From Roseomonas genomospecies 6 (lineage in GTDB: Bacteria; Pseudomonadota; Alphaproteobacteria; Azospirillales; Azospirillaceae): a stretch of DNA of 64,000 nt. The stretch covers positions 124,001 to 188,000 of the forward strand of contig NZ_QOKW01000007.1 of assembly GCF_008365375.1 (NCBI RefSeq), in the 5' to 3' direction. Of the stretch, positions 48,600 through 57,065 are shown piece by piece. The notes below the pieces were generated by a model that was not told the DNA's origin, made no database searches, and was given only the letters and a program-made list of their open reading frames with translations. The position numbers and the translations under genes are program-made. Numbering within the stretch: position 1 is the stretch's first letter; every line of letters starts with the position of its first letter.

Positions 48600-49012
48600 T
48601 GAGCGATCCGCAAGATTCCCTGATCGCCGCCGCCCGCGCCGCCAGGGCGCGGGCCTACGCGCCCTATTCGCATTTCTCCGTGGGGGCGGCGATTCTGGGC
48701 GAGTCCGGACGCATCCACGCCGGGGCGAACGTCGAGAACGCGGCCTATCCGCAGGGCCAGTGCGCCGAGGCCTCGGCCATCGGGGCGATGATCCTGGCCG
48801 GTGACCGGAGCATCGAGGCGATCGCGGTGATGGGCGGCCAACCCGGCGACGGGCGGCTCTGCACGCCTTGCGGCGGCTGCCGCCAACGCCTGCGCGAATT
48901 CGCCAAAGCCGACACACCGATTCACGTCTGTGGACCGGAAGGGCTTCGCCGCACGTTTACGTTGGAGGAGCTGCTGCCGCACTCCTTCGGCCCCGACAAT
49001 CTGGACTTCTGA
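48599..49012 (+). CDS. cdd: Cytidine deaminase
   Basis: The 137-residue enzyme deaminates cytidine and deoxycytidine to uridine and deoxyuridine. Zinc ligands are C55 in CAEASAI, with E57 as proton shuttle, and C88 and C91 in CTPCGGC. SHFSVGAA and GANVENAAYPQG bind the nucleoside. This is the short tetrameric form. It starts at the stop codon of permease 2. Confidence 0.96.
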   Translation: MSDPQDSLIAAARAARARAYAPYSHFSVGAAILGESGRIHAGANVENAAYPQGQCAEASAIGAMILAGDRSIEAIAVMGGQPGDGRLCTPCGGCRQRLREFAKADTPIHVCGPEGLRRTFTLEELLPHSFGPDNLDF

Positions 49013-49027
49013 AGGAAACCGACCGCC

Positions 49028-49861
49028 ATGACCGCCGCACGCGCCGCCGCGGAAATCCTCCACCGGGTCCCCGGCTTCCGCCCGCGGGTGGGGATCGTGC
49101 TCGGCTCCGGCCTGGGCGGGGTCGCCGACCGGATCGAGGGGGCGACCGCCATGCCCTACGGCGACCTGCCCGGCTTCCCTCTCCCCAGCGTGGAGGGGCA
49201 CATGGGCCGGCTGGTGCTGGGCCATCTGGGCGGGCAGCCCGTCGCCTGCATGCAGGGCCGCGTCCACGCCTATGAGGGGAACGGGTTCGACGCGCTGAAG
49301 ACCGCGATCCGCGCGCTGAAGCTGGCCGGTTGCGACACGCTGGTGCTGACCTGCGCCGCCGGCTCCCTGCGGGTGGAGGTCGGGCCGGGGCGGCTGATGG
49401 CGATTTCCGACCACATCAACATGCTGGGCGCCAACCCGCTGACCGGCCCCAACGAGGACAGCTTCGGCCCGCGCTTCCCCAGCATGACCGACGCCTGGGA
49501 CCCGGCGCTGCGCGCGCTGATGCGCCGCCGGGCGCTGGACCTGAACATCGATCTGGTCGAGGGCGTGTACGCCGCCTATCCCGGCCCCTCCTTCGAAACG
49601 CCGGCCGAGGTCCGGATGTTGAAGGTCCTGGGGGCGGACGCGGTCGGCATGTCCACGGTGCCCGAATGCATCGTCGCGCGGCATTGCGGCCTTCGGGTCG
49701 TGGGATGCGCGGTCATCACCAACCTGGGGGTGGGCCTCGGCGACGGGCCGGTGGACCACGACCAGACCCTGCGCGCCGCCTCGGCCGCCGCCTCCGACCT
49801 GGAGCGGCTGCTGACCGGCTTTCTGGACGGGCTGAACGAAGACGAAGGACGCCGGTCATGA
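49028..49861 (+). CDS. punA: Purine nucleoside phosphorylase (trimeric type)
   Basis: The 277-residue enzyme splits purine nucleosides with phosphate into base and (deoxy)ribose-1-phosphate. Signatures are the phosphate loop VLGSGLGGVAD, the GRVHAYEG segment, LTCAAGSL, and the base-binding GPSFETPAEVRML followed by VGMSTVPE. It overlaps deoC by four bases. Xanthosine or methylthioadenosine specificity cannot be excluded, but the neighbours support nucleoside salvage. Confidence 0.93.
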   Translation: MTAARAAAEILHRVPGFRPRVGIVLGSGLGGVADRIEGATAMPYGDLPGFPLPSVEGHMGRLVLGHLGGQPVACMQGRVHAYEGNGFDALKTAIRALKLAGCDTLVLTCAAGSLRVEVGPGRLMAISDHINMLGANPLTGPNEDSFGPRFPSMTDAWDPALRALMRRRALDLNIDLVEGVYAAYPGPSFETPAEVRMLKVLGADAVGMSTVPECIVARHCGLRVVGCAVITNLGVGLGDGPVDHDQTLRAASAAASDLERLLTGFLDGLNEDEGRRS

Positions 49862-50688
49862 AACTTCCCGCCGACTTGCAACTGGCGCTCGACACCGCCG
49901 CCGCCGCCAAGGCCGACGCCAAGGGGGCGGGCCGGGCCATCGGCCTGCTGGACCTGACCAGCCTGAACGACGACGACACCGAGGCGACGGTGGAGGCGCT
50001 GTGCAAGCGCGCCGTGACCCCCGCCGGAAAGGTCGCGGCGGTCTGCGTCTGGCCGCGCTTCGTCAAGACGGCGCGCAAGGCGCTGAAGGGAAGCGGCGTG
50101 AGGATCGCCACCGTCGTCAATTTCCCGACGGGGGAGGCCGACGCGGCGACGGTCGCGGCGGACACCAAGGCCGCCATCAAGGACGGCGCGCACGAGATCG
50201 ACGTGGTGCTTCCCTACCGGTCCTTCATCGACGGCGCCCGCACCCAGCCGATGAACGTGGTCCGCGCCTGCCGCGAGGCCTGCGGGACCGAGGTGACCAT
50301 GAAGGTGATCCTGGAGTCCGGCTGTTTTCCCGATGTGGATCTGCTAGCCTGGGCCGCCCGCGATTCCATCGCCGCCGGGGCGGACTTCCTGAAGACCTCC
50401 ACCGGCAAGGTCCAGCCCGCGGCGACGCTGGAGGCGGCGGCGCTGCTGCTGCACGTCATCCACGAATCGGGCAAGCCGGTCGGCTTCAAGGCGGCGGGCG
50501 GCATCCGCGACGCCGACGGGGCAGCGGCCTATCTGGCGCTCGCCACCGCGATCCAGGGGAAGGGCTGGGCCAAGCCGGAGACCTTCCGCTTCGGCGCGTC
50601 GGGGCTTCTGGACGCGCTCCTCGCCGCTGCCGGGCATGGCGGCAAGGGCGGTGGGGCGGTTGCCCAGCCGGCCGCCGCCGGTTACTGA
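49858..50688 (+). CDS. deoC: Deoxyribose-phosphate aldolase
   Basis: DeoC cleaves deoxyribose-5-phosphate to acetaldehyde and glyceraldehyde-3-phosphate. The 276-residue TIM-barrel protein has the Schiff-base lysine K179 in FLKTSTGKV, a second lysine K211 in GFKAAGGI, and LLDLTSLNDDDTEATVEALCKRA near the start, as in the E. coli type. The ATG overlaps the stop of the phosphorylase gene (ATGA). Its Gly/Ala-rich C-terminal tail is low in complexity. The mutase that would feed it (deoB) is not in the window. Confidence 0.96.
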   Translation: MKLPADLQLALDTAAAAKADAKGAGRAIGLLDLTSLNDDDTEATVEALCKRAVTPAGKVAAVCVWPRFVKTARKALKGSGVRIATVVNFPTGEADAATVAADTKAAIKDGAHEIDVVLPYRSFIDGARTQPMNVVRACREACGTEVTMKVILESGCFPDVDLLAWAARDSIAAGADFLKTSTGKVQPAATLEAAALLLHVIHESGKPVGFKAAGGIRDADGAAAYLALATAIQGKGWAKPETFRFGASGLLDALLAAAGHGGKGGGAVAQPAAAGY

Positions 50689-50724
50689 TCCGGGCGACAG
50701 CTTGACCAGAGGACGGACGCACGG

Positions 50725-52047
50725 ATGCTCCCCCAGGAATTGATTCGCAAGAAACGCGACGGCGCCCTCCTGGACGCGGCGGAGATCGGCGCCTTCGTGC
50801 GCGGCATCACCGACGGCTCGGTCACGGAGGGGCAGGCGGCGGCCTTCGCCATGGCCGTCTTCTTCCGCGGCATGACTCTGGAGGAGCGGGTGGCCCTGAC
50901 TCTGGCCATGCGGGATTCCGGGACGGTGATGCGCTGGGACCATCTGGACCTGCCCGGCCCGGTGGTGGACAAGCATTCGACCGGCGGCGTCGGCGACAAG
51001 GTCAGCCTGATCCTGGCCCCCGCGTTGGCCGCCTGCGGGGGCTTCGTGCCGATGGTGTCGGGGCGCGGGCTGGGCCACACCGGGGGCACGCTCGACAAGT
51101 TCGAGAGCATTCCCGGCTACCGGGCCAAGCCCGACCGGGCGACGCTGGAGCGGGTGGTGAAGGAGGCGGGCTGCGCGGTCATCGGCGCCACCGACGACAT
51201 CGCCCCCGCCGACCGGCGGCTCTACGCCATCCGCGACGTGACGGCGACGGTGGAGACCATCGACCTGCTGACCTCCTCCATCCTGTCGAAGAAGCTGGCG
51301 GCGGGGCTGGACGCTCTGGTGATGGACGTGAAGTTCGGCTCCGGCGCCTTCCTACCCGACATCGGCAAGGCGCGGGAACTGGCGGACAGCCTCGTCACCG
51401 TGGCGGAGGGCGCCGGGCTGCCCACCGTCGCGCTGCTGACCGACATGAACGAGGTGCTGGGCCTGACCGCCGGCAACGCGCTGGAGATGCGGGAATGCAT
51501 CGACATCCTGCGCGGCGGCAAGGCCGAACAGCGGCTCTACGAGGTCACCGCGGCCCAGGCCGCCGAACTGCTGGTGCTGGCCGGGCTGGCGCCGGACACC
51601 GCCGCGGGGCGTGCCCGGTTCGACCATGCGATGGCGAGCGGGCAGGCCGCCGAGCGCTTCGCCCGCATGGTCCACGCGCTGGGCGGCCCGGCGGACCTGC
51701 TGGACGCGCCGGACCGTTATCTGGACGCCGCCCCCGTCGTCCGCCCGGTCTTCGCGGAGCGCGAGGGCGTGGTGGCGGCCATCGACGTGCGGGCGGTCGG
51801 CATCGCGGTGGTGGCCCTGGGCGGCGGGCGCACGAAGACGACCGACCCCATCGACTTCGCGGTCGGACTGGCCGACGTCGCCGGGCTGGGCGCCACGGTC
51901 GGCCCGGCGGGGCGCCCCCTTGCCGTCGTCCACGCCCGCAGCGAGGCGAAGGCGGAGGAAGCGGCGGCGATGCTCCGCCACGCCTTCACGGTGGCCGACA
52001 CCGCCCTGCCGGTTGGGCCGCTGATCGCCGACCGCATCCGGCTGTAA
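50725..52047 (+). CDS. deoA: Thymidine phosphorylase
   Basis: The 440-residue enzyme splits thymidine and deoxyuridine into base and deoxyribose-1-phosphate. Motifs include the [15 protein letters not shown] start, the phosphate-binding [13 protein letters not shown], the family signature [21 protein letters not shown], and [10 protein letters not shown]. It complements the purine phosphorylase and uses the deoxyuridine made by cdd. It lies 36 bases after deoC and ends the salvage block. Confidence 0.96.
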   Translation: MLPQELIRKKRDGALLDAAEIGAFVRGITDGSVTEGQAAAFAMAVFFRGMTLEERVALTLAMRDSGTVMRWDHLDLPGPVVDKHSTGGVGDKVSLILAPALAACGGFVPMVSGRGLGHTGGTLDKFESIPGYRAKPDRATLERVVKEAGCAVIGATDDIAPADRRLYAIRDVTATVETIDLLTSSILSKKLAAGLDALVMDVKFGSGAFLPDIGKARELADSLVTVAEGAGLPTVALLTDMNEVLGLTAGNALEMRECIDILRGGKAEQRLYEVTAAQAAELLVLAGLAPDTAAGRARFDHAMASGQAAERFARMVHALGGPADLLDAPDRYLDAAPVVRPVFAEREGVVAAIDVRAVGIAVVALGGGRTKTTDPIDFAVGLADVAGLGATVGPAGRPLAVVHARSEAKAEEAAAMLRHAFTVADTALPVGPLIADRIRL

Positions 52048-52132
52048 GGGGAATCGGGAGCGGGCGGTGCGCGGGCCAGACCTGCGGTTGCGGCATTGGG
52101 CAGGATCGCGGTTGCTCAGATAGTGTGCAACC

Positions 52133-53026
52133 ATGACCCAAGCCGCCGCTCTGCCCCTCGCTTCCGAAGACGACACCCGCCGTGCCATCGGCTGTTTCCT
52201 GCTGGCCATCCTGCTGTTCGCGGGGATGGACACGCTCATCAAGTATCTGAGCGGCGGCTATCCGGTGGCCCAGCTCATGTTCGCGCGGTCGGTGGTGGCG
52301 CTCGTTCTGGTCGGCGGAATCTCGGTGGCGCGCGGCGGGTGGAGCGGGATGCGGACGCGGCGTCCCTTCGCCCACGTCTTCCGCTCGCTGGCCGGGCTGC
52401 TGTCGATGGGCTGCTTCTTCTACGCCTTCAAGCATCTGCCGCTGGCGGAGGTCTATGTGCTCAGCTTCGCCGGGCCGCTGTTCATCACGGCGTTGTCCAT
52501 GCCGCTGCTGGGAGAGCCGGTGGGCTGGCGGCGCTGGGCGGCGGTTCTTGTGGGATTCGGCGGCGTGGTGGTGATGGCCCGCCCGGAGGCCGACGCACCG
52601 CTTCTGCCGATTCTGATCGGCGTGGCGGCGGCCTTCTTCTACGCGCTGGCGATGATTGCGGTGCGCGGTCTGGCGCGGACGGAGAGCAACACGGCCATCG
52701 TCGTCTATCTCTTGCTGACCACCACGGTGGTGAGCGGCGTGGCGGCGGTGCCGCACTGGGTGCAGCCGGGATGGTTCGACCTGGGGCTGATGCTTCTGGT
52801 CGGCACGCTGGGCGGGGCGGCCCAGGTGTTGATGACCCAGGCGTTCCGCCTCGGACGGGCGGCGGTCGTGGCGCCCTTCGAGTACACCGGGATGATCTGG
52901 GCGACGCTGTTGGGCTTCCTGGTGTTCGGCGACGTGCCGACGCCCGCGGTCCTGAGCGGGGCGGGCATCATCATCGCCAGCGGGCTCTATATCCTCTACC
53001 GGGAAACGCTGCGCCGCGGTGGCTGA
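52133..53026 (+). CDS. EamA/DMT family transporter
   Basis: The 297-residue protein has ten transmembrane helices arranged as two EamA repeats (about 15-150 and 160-292). Typical stretches are FAGMDTLIKYLSGGYPVAQLMFARSVVALVL and YTGMIWATLLGFLVFGDVPTPAVLSGAGIIIASGLYILYRE. Family members are drug/metabolite exporters; the substrate is unknown. It lies between the nucleoside block and the TPP riboswitch and reads in the same direction as both. Confidence 0.92.
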   Translation: MTQAAALPLASEDDTRRAIGCFLLAILLFAGMDTLIKYLSGGYPVAQLMFARSVVALVLVGGISVARGGWSGMRTRRPFAHVFRSLAGLLSMGCFFYAFKHLPLAEVYVLSFAGPLFITALSMPLLGEPVGWRRWAAVLVGFGGVVVMARPEADAPLLPILIGVAAAFFYALAMIAVRGLARTESNTAIVVYLLLTTTVVSGVAAVPHWVQPGWFDLGLMLLVGTLGGAAQVLMTQAFRLGRAAVVAPFEYTGMIWATLLGFLVFGDVPTPAVLSGAGIIIASGLYILYRETLRRGG

Positions 53027-53112
53027 CGGCCCGGTGATTTCCGCGTCGCGGAATTGTGATTCCGCGCCAGCCCGCCGCTTGACAGCGGGGCGCCGGACAC
53101 ACACTGTGCACA

Positions 53113-53203
53113 CGAACGGCTGGGGTGCCTGCCGCAAGGCGGGCTGAGACAACACCCATCGAACCTGATCTGGGTCATGCCAGCGAAGGGAGCCGAGCGT
53201 TCG
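53113..53203 (+). promoter_or_regulatory. TPP riboswitch (THI element)
   Basis: The conserved aptamer is clear: GGGGTGCC at about 53122, GCTGAGA at 53143-53149, and GAACCTGATCTGGGTCATGC followed by CAGCGAAGGGA at 53161-53191. Helix P1 pairs CGAACGGCT (53113-53121) with AGCC and CGTTCG (53191-53203). Downstream, CCTCCT (53230-53235) can pair with the Shine-Dalgarno AGGAGG (53262-53267), and CGAGG (53202-53206) can pair with CCTCG (53233-53237). This suggests translational repression by thiamine diphosphate of the Liv-type importer that follows. Confidence 0.95.
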
Positions 53204-53277
53204 AGGCTGTGCCGCCCCCATTCCCCTGGCCTCCTCGTGCTCGCGCGGTTCCCCGCCGGGCAGGAGGAGACACAACC

Positions 53278-54408
53278 ATGCGGCGCTTTCTTTCCATCCT
53301 TTCGGCAACGGTCTTCTCGGCGTCCGTCCTTTCGGGGGCGTCCCTTGCCGGCGACGCCTCGGTTCCGGTGCTGGTGCCGCTGACCGGCTTCCTGTCGCTG
53401 GAGGGCACGAGCCAGCGCAACGGGGCGGTGCTGGCGTTGAAGGACGCGCCCGCGGGTGTGGCGGTGCGGTCGGAGGTCATCGACACCGGCACCTCGCCGG
53501 AGGCCGCCGTCACCGCGCTGGAGCGCGCGGCGGGCGGCAAGGTCACGGCGGTGGCGGCCAGCATGCTGGGGACGCAGATGCTGGCGATGCTGCCGCTGGC
53601 GCAGGACTACGGCATTCCGCTGGTCACCGTGTCCGGCACGGCCAGCATCACCGAGCAGGGCAACCCCTGGGTCTTCCGCTTCTTCCCCGGCGACGCCGTG
53701 ACCAAGGAGGCCCACGCCCGCTATGTGGCGGAGGAGTTGGGTAAGAAGCGCCCGGCGGTGATCTACCAGACCACGGCCTACGGCCAGAGCGGCAAGGCCC
53801 ATCTGGAGCAGGCGTTCAAAAAGCTGGGTGTCGAGCCGGTGTTCGAGGAGGGGGTGGACCCCGCCGCCAAGGACCTGCTGCCCGTTCTGACCAAGGCGCT
53901 GGCCGCCAAGCCCGACGTGCTGGTCCTGCACCTGCATTCCGGCCCGACCGCGCTGTTCATCCGGCAGGCGGCGGCCAACGGGGTGGAGGTGCCCATCGTC
54001 GCCGGCTCCGCCATGCACCAGCCGAGCACCGCGGCCCTCCTGGAGCCCGCCGAGTTGAAGGGCGTCTGCGCCGAAACCGCGGCCTCTCCCATCTCGGGCG
54101 GCAGCCCGGAATTGGAGGCTTTCACCGCCGCCTACCGCACGGCCTTCAAGGCGGAGCCCGACGCCTTCGCGCTCGGCCAGTATGACGGCATCCGCATGGT
54201 CCTGGAAGCGGTGAAGGGCGGGGCGGGCAGCGCGGAGGAGGTGCGCAAGGCGCTGTCCGCCGGAACGCACGCGGGCCTCGCCATGACCTACAAATCGGAC
54301 GGCAAGGGCAACATGGCGCACTCCGCCGTGATCGTCTGCTACGACGGAGCCTCGCGCGTGCCGGCGGTCGCCAAGCGGTACGAGAATGTGACGGGCGTGG
54401 TGAAGTGA
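53278..54408 (+). CDS. Liv-type ABC transporter substrate-binding protein under TPP riboswitch control
   Basis: The 376-residue protein has a signal peptide (FLSILSATVFSASVLSGASLAG) and the Peripla_BP_6 fold of the LivK family, with VPVLVPLTGFLSLEGTSQRNGAVLALKDA, then TVSGTASITEQGNPWVFRFFPGD and ALGQYDGIRMVLEAV. That family binds branched-chain amino acids, amides, urea and many other small molecules. It is the first gene after a TPP riboswitch, with an AGGAGGA site eleven bases before the ATG. Its ligand is therefore more likely thiamine, a thiamine precursor or a breakdown product than an amino acid; this is inference. Confidence 0.9.
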   Translation: MRRFLSILSATVFSASVLSGASLAGDASVPVLVPLTGFLSLEGTSQRNGAVLALKDAPAGVAVRSEVIDTGTSPEAAVTALERAAGGKVTAVAASMLGTQMLAMLPLAQDYGIPLVTVSGTASITEQGNPWVFRFFPGDAVTKEAHARYVAEELGKKRPAVIYQTTAYGQSGKAHLEQAFKKLGVEPVFEEGVDPAAKDLLPVLTKALAAKPDVLVLHLHSGPTALFIRQAAANGVEVPIVAGSAMHQPSTAALLEPAELKGVCAETAASPISGGSPELEAFTAAYRTAFKAEPDAFALGQYDGIRMVLEAVKGGAGSAEEVRKALSAGTHAGLAMTYKSDGKGNMAHSAVIVCYDGASRVPAVAKRYENVTGVVK

Positions 54409-54436
54409 AGGGCGTGGTCGGGTTGAGCCTCCGCCC

Positions 54437-55321
54437 ATGACCGCCCTGCAACTCCTCGTCAACGGCGTGGCCCTGGGCGCCGCCTACGCGCTGGTGGCGC
54501 TGGGCTTCGTGCTGGTGCTGAACGCCACCTCGGCGGTGAATTTCGCGCAGGGCGACCTCGTGATGGCCGGCGGGCTGCTCGGCGTGGCCCTGGCGCCGTA
54601 CGTCCCGGCGTGGCTTCCGCTGCCCGGAATGATCCTGCTGCCGGTGGTGCTGGTGCTGATGGCGGGGCTGGGGCTTCTGCTGGCGGGGGCGGCCTACCTG
54701 CCGCTGCGGCGACGCCCGCCGGTGGCGGTCTTCATCAGCACCATCGCGGCGGGCATCATCCTTCAGAACGGCGCCTCCGTCCTGTTCGGGCCGGAGCCGC
54801 GGGCGGCACCGCCGCTGCTGACCGGGGGCACGCTGGACCTCGGCGGGCTGGTGGTGGCGGAACAGTCGCTGGCCATCATCGCCGTGGCGGCCCTGCTGAT
54901 CGCCGGTCAGCAATGGCTGTTCGGGCGGACCCAGCTCGGCCGGCGCCTGCGCGCCACGGCGCAGGACCCGGAGATGGCGCGGGCCTGCGGCATCCCGGTC
55001 ACGGCGATGATCCTGACCACCTTCTCGCTGGGCACGGCCTTCGCCGGAGCGGCGGGGCTGCTGCTCGCCAACCGCTATTTCGTCGCCCCCACGGCGGGCG
55101 GCGACCTGATCCTGAAAGCCTACATCGCCGTGACCATCGGCGGCTGGGGCTCGGTGCCCGGAGCGGTCGCCGGGGCGCTGCTGATCGCGCTGTTCGAAGT
55201 GGGGGTGTCGTCGGTGCTGTCCTACCCGGTGGCGCTGGGGCTTCTCTACGCGACGCTGCTGGTCATCCTGGTGGCCCGCCCGCAAGGGCTGTTCGGGGAG
55301 GCGGCGCGGCGTCGTGCGTAG
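54437..55321 (+). CDS. Liv-type ABC transporter permease (LivH-like)
   Basis: The 294-residue permease has about eight transmembrane helices and the LivH pattern GAAYALVALGFVLVLNATSAVNFAQGDLVMAGG at the N-terminus, with the coupling-helix segment LRATAQDPEMARACGIPV (about 172-190). It begins 28 bases after the binding-protein stop, and its stop overlaps the start of the LivM-LivG fusion. It should be in the same riboswitch-controlled message. Confidence 0.93.
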   Translation: MTALQLLVNGVALGAAYALVALGFVLVLNATSAVNFAQGDLVMAGGLLGVALAPYVPAWLPLPGMILLPVVLVLMAGLGLLLAGAAYLPLRRRPPVAVFISTIAAGIILQNGASVLFGPEPRAAPPLLTGGTLDLGGLVVAEQSLAIIAVAALLIAGQQWLFGRTQLGRRLRATAQDPEMARACGIPVTAMILTTFSLGTAFAGAAGLLLANRYFVAPTAGGDLILKAYIAVTIGGWGSVPGAVAGALLIALFEVGVSSVLSYPVALGLLYATLLVILVARPQGLFGEAARRRA

Positions 55322-57065
55322 GGGCGTGCACGAACTGCGGGCGCTTGCCCCCTCCCTGACCCTCCCCCGCTGGGCGGGGGAGGGGATCGGAGTTGCGGTC
55401 CTGGTGGCGTATGCTTTGCTGTACGCGTCGCCGTACGGGCTGCGGGTGCTGACGGTGGCGGGGGTGTACGCTCTGGCCGCCATCGGGTTCCAGATCGTCT
55501 TCGGGCTGGGAGGCGCGCTGTCGCTGGCCCATGGCGCCTTCTTCGGGCTGGGGGCCTACGCCACGGGCATCCTCGGCAGCCAGTGGGGCCTCGGTTTCGC
55601 GGCGACCTTTCCGGTGTCGCTTCTGGTGCCGCTGCTGCTGGCCCTGCTGGTCGGGTTGCCGGTGCTTCGGCTGGAGTCCCATTACTTCGCGCTGGCGACG
55701 CTGGGCATCGCGCAGGTGGTGCATCTGCTGGCGGTCAACAGCCCCGCCTTGACGGGTGGGGCCAACGGTTTGCCGGGCGTGCCGGGCATCGTCCTGTTCG
55801 GCTGGGCGGTGCCGCGCGGGCTGCCGCTGGCGGCGGTGGTCTGGAGCTTCGTAGCGCTCGGCGGACTGCTGGCCTGGAGGCTGGCGCGCGGGCGCTGGGG
55901 GCGGGCGCTGACGCTGGTGCGCGACGACCCGCTGGCGGCGGGCACGCTGGGGCTGGATGTCGGTGGGCTGCGTCTGGCCGCCTTCGCGCTGAGCGCCGTC
56001 TATGCCGGGGCGGCGGGGGCGCTGGCCGTTCACACCCAGCGCGTCGTCTCGCCGGAGGTGCTGGAGTTCCCCGTCATGGTCTCCGTCCTGACCATCGCCG
56101 TGGTCGGCGGGCGGGGCCGGGTGGCCGGGGCCGTGCTGGGGGCGGTGCTGCTGATCCATCTGCCGGAGTGGTTCCGCTTCCTGGAGCGCAGCTACCTGAT
56201 CGTCTACGGCGTGGCCCTGCTCGCGACCATCGTGCTGGCGCCGCATGGGCTGACCGGGCTGCTGGACCGGCTGTTCAAGCGGTTGTTCGGGCCCCGCACG
56301 GAGCCGCTGCCGAAGCCCGCCGCTCCGCCGGAGACGGTCATCCCCACCGGCCCGCTGCTGCGGGTGGAGGGGCTGGGCAAGAGCTTCGGCGGGGTGCGGG
56401 CGGTGGACGGCGTGTCGCTGACGCTGGATGCGGGCACCATCACCGGCCTGATCGGCCCCAACGGCTCCGGCAAGACGACTCTGGTCAACCTGATCTCCGG
56501 TCTGGAGAGGCCGGACGGCGGGAGGGTTCTGATGGGCGGCAGGGATCTGGCCGGGCAGCGTCCGGACCGCATCGCGCGCGCCGGGATCGCCCGCACCTTC
56601 CAGGCGGTCAGCCTGCCGGAGGGGGCCAGCGTCCTGGCGGCGGTCGCCGCTGCGCGGCTGGAGCGCGACAGCTCCATCGCCCGTGCCGAGGCCCACGCGC
56701 TGTGGGCGTTGGAACGGCTGGGCGCGGCTGATCTTGCCCCAAGGCCCTGCGCCGCTCTGCCTGCGGCGCTGCGGCGCCGGGTGGAACTGGCCCGCGCGCT
56801 GGCCCGCCAGCCCGCCATCCTGCTGCTGGACGAACCCGCGGCGGGACTGACCGACGGGGAGAAGGCGGATTTGGCGGGTCATCTGCGCGCCATCGCCGCC
56901 ACGGGCACGGCGCTTCTGGTGGTGGAGCACGACATGGGCTTCCTGCTGCCGCTCGCCGGGCATGTGCTGTGCCTGGACCAGGGGCGCACGCTCTACGCCG
57001 GTCCGCCGGAGGGGGTGCGGAACGACCCCGCCGTGGTCGCCGCCTATCTGGGGGAGGGCGCATGA
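55314..57065 (+). CDS. Fused Liv-type permease and ATPase (LivM-LivG)
   Basis: This 583-residue protein joins a LivM-like permease (about 30-325) to a LivG-like ATPase (about 342-583). The permease part shows FGLGGALSLAHGAFFGLGAYATGIL. The ATPase part has Walker A GPNGSGKTT with K387, Walker B ILLLDEPAAGL and the switch histidine in VEHDM. The signature is unusual: LPAALRRRVELARALA where LSGGQ-type residues are expected. The start is GTG at 55314, overlapping the preceding stop. Residues about 9-25 are encoded by a copy of the interspersed palindromic repeat, read in frame. Confidence 0.9.
   Translation: MRRGVHELRALAPSLTLPRWAGEGIGVAVLVAYALLYASPYGLRVLTVAGVYALAAIGFQIVFGLGGALSLAHGAFFGLGAYATGILGSQWGLGFAATFPVSLLVPLLLALLVGLPVLRLESHYFALATLGIAQVVHLLAVNSPALTGGANGLPGVPGIVLFGWAVPRGLPLAAVVWSFVALGGLLAWRLARGRWGRALTLVRDDPLAAGTLGLDVGGLRLAAFALSAVYAGAAGALAVHTQRVVSPEVLEFPVMVSVLTIAVVGGRGRVAGAVLGAVLLIHLPEWFRFLERSYLIVYGVALLATIVLAPHGLTGLLDRLFKRLFGPRTEPLPKPAAPPETVIPTGPLLRVEGLGKSFGGVRAVDGVSLTLDAGTITGLIGPNGSGKTTLVNLISGLERPDGGRVLMGGRDLAGQRPDRIARAGIARTFQAVSLPEGASVLAAVAAARLERDSSIARAEAHALWALERLGAADLAPRPCAALPAALRRRVELARALARQPAILLLDEPAAGLTDGEKADLAGHLRAIAATGTALLVVEHDMGFLLPLAGHVLCLDQGRTLYAGPPEGVRNDPAVVAAYLGEGA
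55347..55387. repeat. Interspersed palindromic repeat inside a coding region
   Basis: CCCCCTCCCTGACCCTCCC is followed by CCGCTGGGCGGGGGAGGGG, a single palindrome of the family found elsewhere between genes. Here it lies about 33 bases inside the livM-livG frame and is translated as APSLTLPRWAGEG. It either entered the gene or was captured by an upstream start codon. Confidence 0.8.
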
